Part shown: positions 8,499 to 16,342 of the stretch, piece after piece
How positions within the stretch are numbered: position 1 is the stretch's first letter
Layout: every line of letters starts with the position of its first letter
Assembly: GCA_963799365.1 (NCBI GenBank)
Contig: CAWCWV010000016.1
Coordinates: 248,001-312,000, forward strand
Source of the DNA: Marinirhabdus sp963799365
GTDB lineage: Bacteria; Bacteroidota; Bacteroidia; Flavobacteriales; Flavobacteriaceae
Reading direction: 5' to 3'
Length of the DNA stretch: 64,000 nucleotides
Notes under the pieces: generated by a model
What the model was told of the DNA's origin: nothing
Database searches by the model: none
The model's input: the letters and a program-made list of their open reading frames with translations, nothing else
Position numbers and translations under genes: made by a program

Positions 8499-9773
8499 AT
8501 GCAACGCGATCAACAGATATTTGAACTTATTGAAGCCGAAAAACAACGTCAATTAAATGGATTGGAACTCATTGCTTCCGAGAATTTTGTAAGTGACCAA
8601 GTGATGGAAGCAGCAGGATCTGTATTAACAAATAAATATGCCGAAGGCTACCCAGGTAAACGCTATTATGGCGGTTGTGAAGTGGTAGACGAAGTGGAGC
8701 AACTAGCCATAGATCGCGCCAAAACACTTTTTGGTGCCGACTATGTAAACGTACAGCCACATAGTGGTTCACAAGCAAATACAGCAGTTTTTGCCGCATG
8801 TTTAAATCCTGGTGATACATTTTTAGGATTCGATTTGTCACACGGGGGCCATTTAACTCACGGTTCTCCTGTGAACTTCAGCGGAAAATTATACAAACCA
8901 GTCTTCTATGGTGTAGAGCAAGAAACTGGCATGTTGAATTATGACAAAATTGAAGAAATTGCCGTGCGAGAGCAACCTAAAATGATTATAGCAGGAGCTT
9001 CTGCCTATTCACGTGAAATAGATTATAAGCGATTTAGAGAGATAGCAGATAAAGTGGGCGCATTGTTACTAGCAGATATTGCCCATCCAGCTGGACTCAT
9101 TGCTAAAGGGATTATTAGCGATCCAATGCCACATTGCCACATAGTTACAACTACTACACATAAAACCTTACGAGGACCAAGAGGTGGAATGATTATGATG
9201 GGGAAAGATTTTGATAATCCCTTCGGAATAACATTGAAAAACGGAAATCTACGAAAAATGTCTTCGCTTTTGGACAGTGGAATTTTTCCAGGAAACCAAG
9301 GAGGTCCCTTAGAGCACATTATTGCCGCTAAAGCCATTGCCTTTGGTGAAGCATTGACAGATGAGTTTTTACATTATATGATTCAGGTAAAAAAGAATGC
9401 AGCTGAAATGGCCGAAGCTTTTATTACGAAAGGCTATAATATTATAAGTGGTGGAACAGATAATCACATGATGCTCATTGACCTGCGTAACAAAAACATC
9501 ACTGGTAAAGAAGCTGAAGAAGCCCTAGGCAAAGCCGAAATTACGGTAAATAAAAACATGGTGCCGTTCGACGATAAATCTCCATTCGTAACAAGTGGTA
9601 TAAGAATTGGAACTGCAGCTATAACCACTCGTGGGTTGAAAGAAGACGCTATGAAAAAGATAGTGGAGCTAATTGACGAAGCGCTTATGAATTTTGAAGA
9701 TGATGCAGAACTCGAAGCGGTGTCAAAAAAGGTGAATACAATGATGGCCGGTTTGCCTTTGTTTAAAGAATAG
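8499..9773 (+). CDS. glyA: Serine hydroxymethyltransferase
   Basis: PLP enzyme interconverting serine and glycine with tetrahydrofolate, the main source of one-carbon units. 424 residues, full length. The PLP lysine is Lys222 in TTTTHKTLRGPRGG. SENF near residue 27, YPGKRYYGG (51-59) and HSGSQAN (88-94) are family signatures. The start ATG gives MQRDQQIFELIEAEK, the usual N-terminus. A GNAT gene starts 4 bases after the stop and is probably cotranscribed. Confidence 0.98.
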   Translation: MQRDQQIFELIEAEKQRQLNGLELIASENFVSDQVMEAAGSVLTNKYAEGYPGKRYYGGCEVVDEVEQLAIDRAKTLFGADYVNVQPHSGSQANTAVFAACLNPGDTFLGFDLSHGGHLTHGSPVNFSGKLYKPVFYGVEQETGMLNYDKIEEIAVREQPKMIIAGASAYSREIDYKRFREIADKVGALLLADIAHPAGLIAKGIISDPMPHCHIVTTTTHKTLRGPRGGMIMMGKDFDNPFGITLKNGNLRKMSSLLDSGIFPGNQGGPLEHIIAAKAIAFGEALTDEFLHYMIQVKKNAAEMAEAFITKGYNIISGGTDNHMMLIDLRNKNITGKEAEEALGKAEITVNKNMVPFDDKSPFVTSGIRIGTAAITTRGLKEDAMKKIVELIDEALMNFEDDAELEAVSKKVNTMMAGLPLFKE

Positions 9774-9777
9774 TAGT

Positions 9778-10293
9778 TTGAAAATTACAAGTTTAGAAAC
9801 AGAGCGTTTATTACTTCGCAAAATTGAAGTAAGAGACGCTCCTTTTTATTACGAGTTATTGAATAGCGAAGGTTGGCTAAAATACATAGGTGACAGAAAT
9901 ATTAGAACGGTTGCAGATGCCGAAAAACAAATCATAGAAAAATATATTCCCAGTTACACAGACAATGGCTATGGCTCCTATTTGGTGCTAGAAAAAACTT
10001 CAAAATTACCTATAGGCACTTGCGGGATCTATAAACGCGATAATTTGGACCATCCAGACATTGGATTTGCTTTTTTACCTCAATTTATAGGCAAAGGGTA
10101 TGGTTTTGAGTCTTCTAAGGCTGTCTTAAAAGAAGCAAAATTAAAAATGAATATATCTAAAATACTTGCTTTTACAGTGCCTCATAATGTAGCTTCTATA
10201 AAGTTGCTAGAAAAATTAGGGCTAAGGAATTCTGGAAATTATATTTTTGAAGGAGTTTCAGAGCCCCTTCTTTTATTTGAACTACTTCTATAA
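9778..10293 (+). CDS. GNAT N-acetyltransferase, RimJ/RimL type
   Basis: A 171-residue acetyl-CoA-dependent acetyltransferase. The N-terminal LETERLLLRKIEVRDA is typical of the RimJ/RimL branch; the acetyl-CoA loop corresponds to FIGKGYGFES, followed by NVASIKLLEKLGLRNSG. It uses a TTG start 4 bases after the glyA stop; no ATG occurs before the conserved region, so translational coupling to glyA is likely. Its last codons overlap the convergent lipoprotein gene by 6 bases. The substrate (ribosomal protein, small molecule or drug) cannot be told. Confidence 0.85.
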   Translation: MKITSLETERLLLRKIEVRDAPFYYELLNSEGWLKYIGDRNIRTVADAEKQIIEKYIPSYTDNGYGSYLVLEKTSKLPIGTCGIYKRDNLDHPDIGFAFLPQFIGKGYGFESSKAVLKEAKLKMNISKILAFTVPHNVASIKLLEKLGLRNSGNYIFEGVSEPLLLFELLL

Positions 10294-11688
10294 GTTTAAG
10301 AACGCAAGAAGTTGGTCCTCCATACTCGGGTGAAATATATTGGTATTACTCTCTAATATTACACCATTCTTATCAATAATGAGTGCTTTGTTGTTTGAAT
10401 AAAGCACCAGTTTTCGCTCTGCATTTTGAACATCTTCCAATTGATATTCTTTTGATTTGTTAAAACCAGATACGGTTACTGTATTTAACCATTTTTTATA
10501 ATGTGTATCAGTATTAATTCCAATGAATTCAAATTCTGGATACTTGGATGCTAATTCTGCTACTTTTGCGTGGATGTCTTTAAAATGCTTGATAGACTCC
10601 ATAGACCAAAAATAGAGTACAGTTCTTTTAGAAAGTATACTTTGGAGTTGCTTTGCTTCGTTGTCAGAATTTACTAGTAAAACATTAGGTGCTTTTTGAC
10701 CTGGAGTTAGTTTCATTGTAGCTTGTGCCAGAGTTTCTAATTCTAAATGATGTTTTGGATTTGCATTGTATTTTTTTAAAATTTCAATCATTTTCGCACC
10801 ATTGTCTGGATCTTTGGTCGCCAATAAGTATCTGCGTGCGTTTCTTCGTATCAAACTGTTTTTTAAAGAGTCGTTAGTGATAAGACTATCTATAACAGTT
10901 ATTTTATTGCTATTATGAATATATGAATTTCTATCTCTTGCCGTTTCTTTTTCGTATTTGGGATAGGTAAGATTGTCTAAATAAAGGTCTAAAAACAAAT
11001 AGTATGGATAGTATGTTCGTAAATCGCCATTTCCTAAATCTACAGTTTTTCTATATGCGTAGAAATTTTTCGGAAAATCTGCATTGGCAACACGTTCTTC
11101 ATTCCTTGTAAATACTGAAGTGTAAAGTTCCTTTTTAGTGTATTCGTTATATTTTATATTGCATCCAGCAATTTTTATGAATTCTTTGGTTGGATTATTT
11201 GTTTTTATAAATTTATTAAGTTCATTTTTATGAATTATATTTAATGAGTCTATTATTTTGGCAAACTCCTTAGGTGTAAGTTCGTAATAATCTGATACCT
11301 TTTTTACTTCAGCTTCATTCTGAAGAAATAACTTCATTAAAAAATTATTTTCTTTTGCACCAATACCTGAGTAGTGAAGGGATTCATCAAAATCCATCGT
11401 ATTTACACGCACTAATAAGCTATCTCCTGGTTGTAAGTAAAACATCTGGAACTCATTATGCTGAAAAGTGTATATCCCTGAAACAGGATTTTCAAATTTG
11501 TAAAAGAATGTATTATCTTCTTTAAGCATAATACTATCTATAACAGCACCATCCTTATGGATAATAATATGTTTGGTTTTAGGGTTTACAATTTCACCGC
11601 CAAAATATGTATCTCCTAACTCTTCCTTTTTGGAATTACAGGAAAAAAGTAGTGATACAGAAAGTAGAAATAGTAGATTTTTAATCAT
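10288..11688 (-). CDS. TlpA-like thioredoxin-fold lipoprotein lacking the CxxC
   Basis: A 466-residue predicted lipoprotein (lipobox LFSC, Cys17) built like the Bacteroidota TlpA/AhpC-type envelope proteins: an N-terminal beta-rich DUF4369-like region (25-110), a helical middle and a C-terminal thioredoxin fold (330-466) beginning LTPGQKAPNVLLV. The expected WCxxC is WSMES (361-365), so both cysteines are serines and disulfide chemistry is lost. It may be a binding or structural member of the family. The stop codon lies inside the end of the convergent GNAT gene. Confidence 0.8.
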   Translation of the reverse strand: MIKNLLFLLSVSLLFSCNSKKEELGDTYFGGEIVNPKTKHIIIHKDGAVIDSIMLKEDNTFFYKFENPVSGIYTFQHNEFQMFYLQPGDSLLVRVNTMDFDESLHYSGIGAKENNFLMKLFLQNEAEVKKVSDYYELTPKEFAKIIDSLNIIHKNELNKFIKTNNPTKEFIKIAGCNIKYNEYTKKELYTSVFTRNEERVANADFPKNFYAYRKTVDLGNGDLRTYYPYYLFLDLYLDNLTYPKYEKETARDRNSYIHNSNKITVIDSLITNDSLKNSLIRRNARRYLLATKDPDNGAKMIEILKKYNANPKHHLELETLAQATMKLTPGQKAPNVLLVNSDNEAKQLQSILSKRTVLYFWSMESIKHFKDIHAKVAELASKYPEFEFIGINTDTHYKKWLNTVTVSGFNKSKEYQLEDVQNAERKLVLYSNNKALIIDKNGVILESNTNIFHPSMEDQLLAFLNL

Positions 11689-11803
11689 TTATAATATGCA
11701 AACTTGAAAAACAAAAGTATGCTTCCCTTATTCATCCAATTGTTAATTGCAGGTTAAAAGGAATATATAAACGTTAATGTTTCTTCAATCTAGGGTATTT
11801 GGT

Positions 11804-11811
11804 TAATTTTG
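11804..11811 (+). promoter_or_regulatory. -7 box for the ABC-F gene
   Basis: TAATTTTG matches TAnnTTTG, 23 bases before the ATG. Confidence 0.6.
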
Positions 11812-11834
11812 CGCCCAATTAAAGAAAAAAAAAG

Positions 11835-13460
11835 ATGTTATCAGTTTCCAATTTATCAGTTCAGTTTGGCAAACGTATATTGTTTGACGATGTAAACACA
11901 AAATTTGTAACAGGCAACTGTTATGGGATTATTGGCGCCAATGGTGCTGGAAAATCTACATTTCTAAAGATTATTTCTGGAAAACAAGACCCAACTTCTG
12001 GTCAAGTACATTTGGAGTCTGGAAAGCGCATGTCTGTCCTGGAACAAGAACACAACGCCTATGACGCGTATCCAGTATTAGAAACCGTAGTTCGTGGTAA
12101 TAAAGAATTGTTCGCTATTAAATCTGAAATCGATAAACTCTACGAAGATTATACAGACGAAAACGCCGAGCGTATTGGAGAGTTGCAAGTAACCTTTGAA
12201 GAGATGAACGGATGGAATGCAGACAGTGATGCAGCGGCCTTGTTGTCTAACTTGGGAATAAGTGCGGAACATCATTACAGTATGATGAGTGATTTAGATG
12301 GGAAGCAAAAAGTACGTGTTTTATTAGCCCAAGCCCTTTTTGGAAGTCCAGATGTGCTTATTATGGATGAGCCTACCAACGACCTGGATTACGAAACTAT
12401 TACTTGGTTAGAGAACTTTTTGGCTAATTATGATAATTGCGTGATTGTTGTATCTCACGACCGTCACTTTTTAGATAGCGTTTGCACACACATTAGTGAT
12501 ATTGACTTTGGGAAAATTAATCACTTTAGCGGTAACTATACCTTCTGGTACGAGAGTAGCCAACTAGCAGCGAGACAACGTGCACAACAGAACAAAAAAG
12601 CGGAAGACAAGAAAAAAGAATTGGAAGAGTTTATACGTCGTTTTTCTGCCAACGTTGCAAAGAGTAAACAAGCAACCAGTAGAAAAAAAATGATAGATAA
12701 GCTTGATGTTTCAAACATTAAACCTTCCAGTCGAAGATATCCTGCTATTATTTTTGAACGCGAACGCGAAGCAGGGGATCAAATTTTACATGTAGAAAAT
12801 TTGGAAGCTACCTTAGATGGGGAGACACTTTTCAGTAAGATTAATATTAACTTGACCAAAGGAGATAAAGTGGTAGTCTTTAGTAGAGATTCGCGTGCTA
12901 CAACAGCTTTCTATGAAATTGTAAATGGAAATAAAAAGGCAGATAAAGGAGAATACGCCTGGGGAGTAACCACCAATCAAAGCTATTTGCCATTAGATAA
13001 CAGCCCATTTTTTAAAGAAGAAAATGGGGACGATACTTTGGTAGATTGGTTACGCCAATACGCTAAAACTGAAGAAGAACGAGAAGAAGTCTATATTCGT
13101 GGATTTTTGGGTAAAATGCTTTTTAGTGGCGAAGAAGCCTTAAAGAAAAGTAATGTTTTGTCTGGAGGAGAAAAAGTACGCTGTATGCTAAGCCGAATGA
13201 TGTTGATGCGTGCCAATGTAGTAATGCTAGACGAACCAACCAATCACTTGGATTTGGAATCTATTACAGCTTTCAATAACTCCTTAAAGAACTTTAAAGG
13301 AACGGTACTTTTTACCACGCACGATCACGAATTTGCACAAACCTTAGGGAATCGAGTAATTGAGCTAACTCCAAAAGGTGTGATAGACCGTTACACCACC
13401 TTCGACGAGTATATGAGCGATAAGAAAATAAAGGAGCAGCGGGACGAGATGTATAGTTAG
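11835..13460 (+). CDS. ABC-F ATPase, YbiT-like, with a decayed second Walker A
   Basis: A 541-residue soluble protein with two ABC ATPase domains and no membrane segments, the ABC-F plan (ribosome-associated translation factors). NBD1: Walker A GANGAGKS (34-41), Walker B VLIMDEPT, but the signature is replaced by SDLDGKQK (152-159). The linker (about 240-310) is rich in Lys/Glu/Arg. NBD2: intact signature LSGGEK (442-447) and Walker B VVMLDEPT, but the P-loop is FSRDSRATT (349-357), with no GxGKS/T. One composite ATP site is intact and the other is lost on both faces. Resistance-type ABC-F proteins keep both sites, so a housekeeping ribosome role is more likely. Confidence 0.9.
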   Translation: MLSVSNLSVQFGKRILFDDVNTKFVTGNCYGIIGANGAGKSTFLKIISGKQDPTSGQVHLESGKRMSVLEQEHNAYDAYPVLETVVRGNKELFAIKSEIDKLYEDYTDENAERIGELQVTFEEMNGWNADSDAAALLSNLGISAEHHYSMMSDLDGKQKVRVLLAQALFGSPDVLIMDEPTNDLDYETITWLENFLANYDNCVIVVSHDRHFLDSVCTHISDIDFGKINHFSGNYTFWYESSQLAARQRAQQNKKAEDKKKELEEFIRRFSANVAKSKQATSRKKMIDKLDVSNIKPSSRRYPAIIFEREREAGDQILHVENLEATLDGETLFSKININLTKGDKVVVFSRDSRATTAFYEIVNGNKKADKGEYAWGVTTNQSYLPLDNSPFFKEENGDDTLVDWLRQYAKTEEEREEVYIRGFLGKMLFSGEEALKKSNVLSGGEKVRCMLSRMMLMRANVVMLDEPTNHLDLESITAFNNSLKNFKGTVLFTTHDHEFAQTLGNRVIELTPKGVIDRYTTFDEYMSDKKIKEQRDEMYS

Positions 13461-13534
13461 GATTTGGTTAACTAGTCTTAATGTTTAAGATGCTCCAATT
13501 GCAGTATTGTATTATTAAATAAAATTCAGTAAAA

Positions 13535-13804
13535 ATGTTTTTCAAGAGAAAAATATCTTTTGAAACTATTATACAATATCTGGACTCTCAGAACCTTTTA
13601 TACATTCGACATCGAAAGATAAAAAAAGGGTGGAATCCTTCTTTTGATGAAGGTGAAACTTTATTTAGCTTTATACATTATATGAAATTGTATTACGAAA
13701 TAGATGCAACCGATTTAAAAGGAAATCCAATAATTATTGAAGTTATTTGGTATAAATCAAATTCGTTATTTCACAAAAACAAAGTCTATTTTAGACGATT
13801 TTGA
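13535..13804 (+). CDS. Hypothetical protein, 89 aa
   Basis: No family recognised. A basic, aromatic-rich small protein (MFFKRKISFETIIQYLDSQ start) with mixed helix and strand, no signal or membrane segment. It lies between the ABC-F gene and an 8-bp tandem repeat and converges on a DUF2007 gene. The ORF is clean with an ATG, but the lack of recognisable homology keeps confidence moderate. Confidence 0.5.
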   Translation: MFFKRKISFETIIQYLDSQNLLYIRHRKIKKGWNPSFDEGETLFSFIHYMKLYYEIDATDLKGNPIIIEVIWYKSNSLFHKNKVYFRRF

Positions 13805-13812
13805 GTAATTTA

Positions 13813-13868
13813 ATTACCCAATTACCCAATTACCCAATTACCCAATTACCCAATTACCCAATTACCCA
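13813..13868. repeat. Tandem repeat, 7 x 8 bp ATTACCCA
   Basis: Seven exact, uninterrupted copies of ATTACCCA. The array ends 5 bases from the stop codon of the minus-strand DUF2007 gene and starts 8 bases after the stop of the plus-strand hypothetical gene. Confidence 0.98.
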
Positions 13869-13873
13869 AGTAC

Positions 13874-14116
13874 CTACTCCTCAATCTCTTTTAAATATCC
13901 AGCAATAGTATCCTGAGCCAGAGGCAATTCATCCTTTCTGATAAAAACCCGCACTTGTCCTGGCACGCCTATAGCAAAACCACTGGTAATGCCGCTTTGG
14001 TGATCGTCCTTTATAATAGGTTCTATCCCTAGATCGTTTAATCTTGCTCGCAGCCCTTGCGCAATCATTGCAGGTCCTGTATAAATTCTTGTAGTTTCTT
14101 CTAGGTTTTCGCTCAT
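13874..14116 (-). CDS. DUF2007 domain protein
   Basis: An 80-residue soluble protein. The core IYTGPAMIAQGLRARLNDLGIEP followed by VRVFIRKDELPLAQDTI is the DUF2007 fold (a small ferredoxin-like domain, called putative signal-transducing in databases; true role unknown). It starts 9 bases after the stop of the upstream membrane-protein gene, so the two are probably cotranscribed. Confidence 0.85.
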   Translation of the reverse strand: MSENLEETTRIYTGPAMIAQGLRARLNDLGIEPIIKDDHQSGITSGFAIGVPGQVRVFIRKDELPLAQDTIAGYLKEIEE

Positions 14117-14125
14117 TTTGTAAAT

Positions 14126-14845
14126 TTAGGCATTATAATATTTGCTATTCCAAATTGCATTATTAAAGTTTTTTCCTTTGGCAAATCCATAGAATAAAAC
14201 AATTCCCCCAACGGCTTTAAACATAAAAAGAAACATTAACAAGTATTCCTGAGGAGTCACTTCTCCATAAGTAAAAAGATGCAATGGAGTAATAGAGGTT
14301 AGTAGAATACTAAGTACAAAAATTGTAAACACCAAATTTTCAAAATTCTTGTACGGCCACATTAACAATTTGCGGAGGGGATGTAGGTCGTTTCCCCATT
14401 TATGGATGAGGTAAAAATAATCGTCTCCCAATGGCAGAAATAACAAAGGGTCGTCCGCATTTTCTAATTTTAATAATTTTGCTGGTGCTATAATTTTAAA
14501 AGAATTAAATGTACTATTATGCTCCTTTTCTAGTTGTCTTATTTTTGAAATAGCTTCTTCAGGAATTTCCTTTTTGAAAAAGTGAGCATCTAAAAAACGC
14601 AAACGGTATACCACACAAATTTTCTTTATGTCTGAAATATGGTATATTTTTTCACTTTCAAGTTTAGATAAGTTTATAAAATTTTCTTTTACAGGAGAAG
14701 CAGACTTTAATCGTTTGGAAATTTTGGCTCTTTCAATTTCGTTTTGTTCAAAGATAGATTTCACTTCAGCAAGGAGGTCTTCAGAAGTAATACGCTTACG
14801 CCTAATACGCTGTAAGCTTACTTCAAGATTTGTCTTAGATAGCAT
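14126..14845 (-). CDS. Hypothetical protein with two C-terminal membrane helices
   Basis: A 239-residue protein. Residues 1-150 are soluble and charged; about 173-193 (VFTIFVLSILLTSITPLHLF region) and 205-225 (LLMFLFMFKAVGGIVLFYGF) are hydrophobic helices; the C-terminus is short and polar. The soluble part contains ARVYR-like RLRFLDAHFFKKEIPEEAI, a pattern I have no family name for. Upstream partner of the DUF2007 gene. Function unknown. Confidence 0.7.
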   Translation of the reverse strand: MLSKTNLEVSLQRIRRKRITSEDLLAEVKSIFEQNEIERAKISKRLKSASPVKENFINLSKLESEKIYHISDIKKICVVYRLRFLDAHFFKKEIPEEAISKIRQLEKEHNSTFNSFKIIAPAKLLKLENADDPLLFLPLGDDYFYLIHKWGNDLHPLRKLLMWPYKNFENLVFTIFVLSILLTSITPLHLFTYGEVTPQEYLLMFLFMFKAVGGIVLFYGFAKGKNFNNAIWNSKYYNA

Positions 14846-14968
14846 ATCAATTTTTTCTTTTAAAAATAAGAAATGTTTTGCAGGAATACAATAATTTAAC
14901 AGGGAGGCACAATAAAAAATTAATAAAGGTGTAACATTTGCATTTTAAGTCTTGAAGCCTTTTTTATG

Positions 14969-14976
14969 TACCTTTG
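14969..14976 (+). promoter_or_regulatory. -7 box for the first fasciclin gene
   Basis: TACCTTTG matches TAnnTTTG, 17 bases before the ATG at 14994. This supports that start over an in-frame TTG at 14952, which lies upstream of the box. Confidence 0.65.
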
Positions 14977-14993
14977 AGGTAATTACAATTGTT

Positions 14994-15548
14994 ATGAAAC
15001 TTAAAACTTTACTTATCGTGTGCATATTAGCAGCTTTCACTGCGTCCGCACAAAAATACACCAATACCCTAACACAAACTACAACCAAAGAGTGGAAGGG
15101 ACTTACATTTTCTTCGGAAAAATCCCTCTTTCAGAATATTGAAAACGCCAATGCATTTTCTAAAGCAGCTCCCTTGTTTAAAGAAGGAGTTATTGCAGAT
15201 GATGCTATGCTTACTGCATTTATAATGGTGGATAATTCTTTCAGCAAACTGGATGAAAATGAAGAAAAGTTATTATTCGCAAATTCATGGAAATCTTTTG
15301 TAACCTACCATTTAATACCCGGTCGAGTAGATAGTAATTCACTTGTAAAAGCTGTTGCTAATGGAAATGGAATAGCTTACTTTGACACTATCTTAGGACA
15401 ACGTCTTGGAGTGAAAGAGGCAGAAGGAAAGCTAGTTTTGTTTGATGGAAATGGAAATACTGCAAACATAATTGCCAAGGACTATTACCATAAAAATGGA
15501 TTCTTCCACATTGTAGACGGCTTGCTGTTGCCTAGTACAGAGCAATGA
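14994..15548 (+). CDS. Secreted fasciclin-domain protein
   Basis: A 184-residue exported protein: signal peptide MKLKTLLIVCILAAFTASAQ, then one fasciclin (FAS1) domain. Recognisable parts are the middle YHLIPGRVDSNSLVKAV and the closing GFFHIVDGLLLPS, corresponding to the conserved H1/H2 boxes; the first box is divergent. FAS1 domains mediate adhesion at the cell surface. A second fasciclin gene follows about 107 bases downstream, probably an old duplication. No lipobox. Confidence 0.85.
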   Translation: MKLKTLLIVCILAAFTASAQKYTNTLTQTTTKEWKGLTFSSEKSLFQNIENANAFSKAAPLFKEGVIADDAMLTAFIMVDNSFSKLDENEEKLLFANSWKSFVTYHLIPGRVDSNSLVKAVANGNGIAYFDTILGQRLGVKEAEGKLVLFDGNGNTANIIAKDYYHKNGFFHIVDGLLLPSTEQ

Positions 15549-15655
15549 TTTTGGACGTTCTTAAAGGTTAAATAAATCCCAAACTATTATATAAAAAAAA
15601 CCTGCACTCATTTTATTGCGTTTATAGGGTACATAAACTTTAAAAACAAAATTAG

Positions 15656-16288
15656 ATGAAACGTATTAAAATTATTACCACAGCTTTATTTGCAATAACC
15701 TTACTAGTTGGAAATTCCTCTTTTGCTCAAGACAAAATGATGAAAGACAAAAAGAAGGATAAGATGGAAAAGAAGATGATGAAGGAAAAAACCGTAATGG
15801 TAGGTGGAGCAGCTATGTATCCAAGTAAAAATATTGTCGAAAATGCTGTGAATTCTAAAGACCACACTACATTAGTTGCTGCTGTTAAAGCAGCAGATTT
15901 AGTTGCAACATTACAATCTGCAGGACCTTTTACCGTTTTCGCCCCAACAAATGCAGCTTTTGATGCTCTTCCAGATGGTACAGTAGCAACACTGTTGAAG
16001 CCAGAAAACAAAACAATGTTACAAGGTATTTTAACGTATCACGTTGTGGCAGGTAACATGAAAGCTGCGGATATTGTAGCAGCCATTAAAAAGGGTAAAG
16101 GGAAAGCAACTATGAAAACAGTAGCTGGCGGAACGCTAACAGCTTCTCTTAAAGGGAAATCTGTGATTGTAACCGATGAAAACGGAAATGCTTCTAAAGT
16201 AACAATCGCAAACGTAAACCAATCTAATGGTGTGATTCACGTAATAGATGCTGTTTTATTACCTGCACAGGATAAGAAAAAAATGTAA
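15656..16288 (+). CDS. Secreted fasciclin-domain protein with Lys/Met-rich N-terminus
   Basis: A 210-residue exported protein: signal peptide ending SSFAQ, then a strikingly Lys/Met-rich segment (about 26-45, KMMKDKKKDKMEKKMMKEK) and a canonical FAS1 domain. H1-like AGPFTVFAPTNAAFDALP (about residues 92-109), YHVVAGNMKAADIV and GVIHVIDAVLLP are classic FAS1 boxes. Much closer to the family consensus than its upstream neighbour. The basic Met-rich spacer could bind metal or polyanions, but that is speculation. Confidence 0.92.
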   Translation: MKRIKIITTALFAITLLVGNSSFAQDKMMKDKKKDKMEKKMMKEKTVMVGGAAMYPSKNIVENAVNSKDHTTLVAAVKAADLVATLQSAGPFTVFAPTNAAFDALPDGTVATLLKPENKTMLQGILTYHVVAGNMKAADIVAAIKKGKGKATMKTVAGGTLTASLKGKSVIVTDENGNASKVTIANVNQSNGVIHVIDAVLLPAQDKKKM

Positions 16289-16293
16289 GGAAT

Positions 16294-16342
16294 AATTAGG
16301 TGTAAATGCCTAATTTACAATGCTAACAGCTAAATTGTTAGC
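16294..16342. other. Cluster of overlapping hairpins between convergent genes
   Basis: AATTAGG (16294-16300) with CCTAATT (16309-16315), TGTAAAT (16301-16307) with ATTTACA (16313-16319), and GCTAACA (16322-16328) with TGTTAGC (16336-16342). The first two exclude each other; the last overlaps the pheT stop region. There is no T-tract, so terminator function is uncertain. Confidence 0.5.

Noticed and set aside
13813..13868. CRISPR array
   Set aside because: Contiguous 8-bp units with no spacers and no cas genes; a simple tandem repeat.
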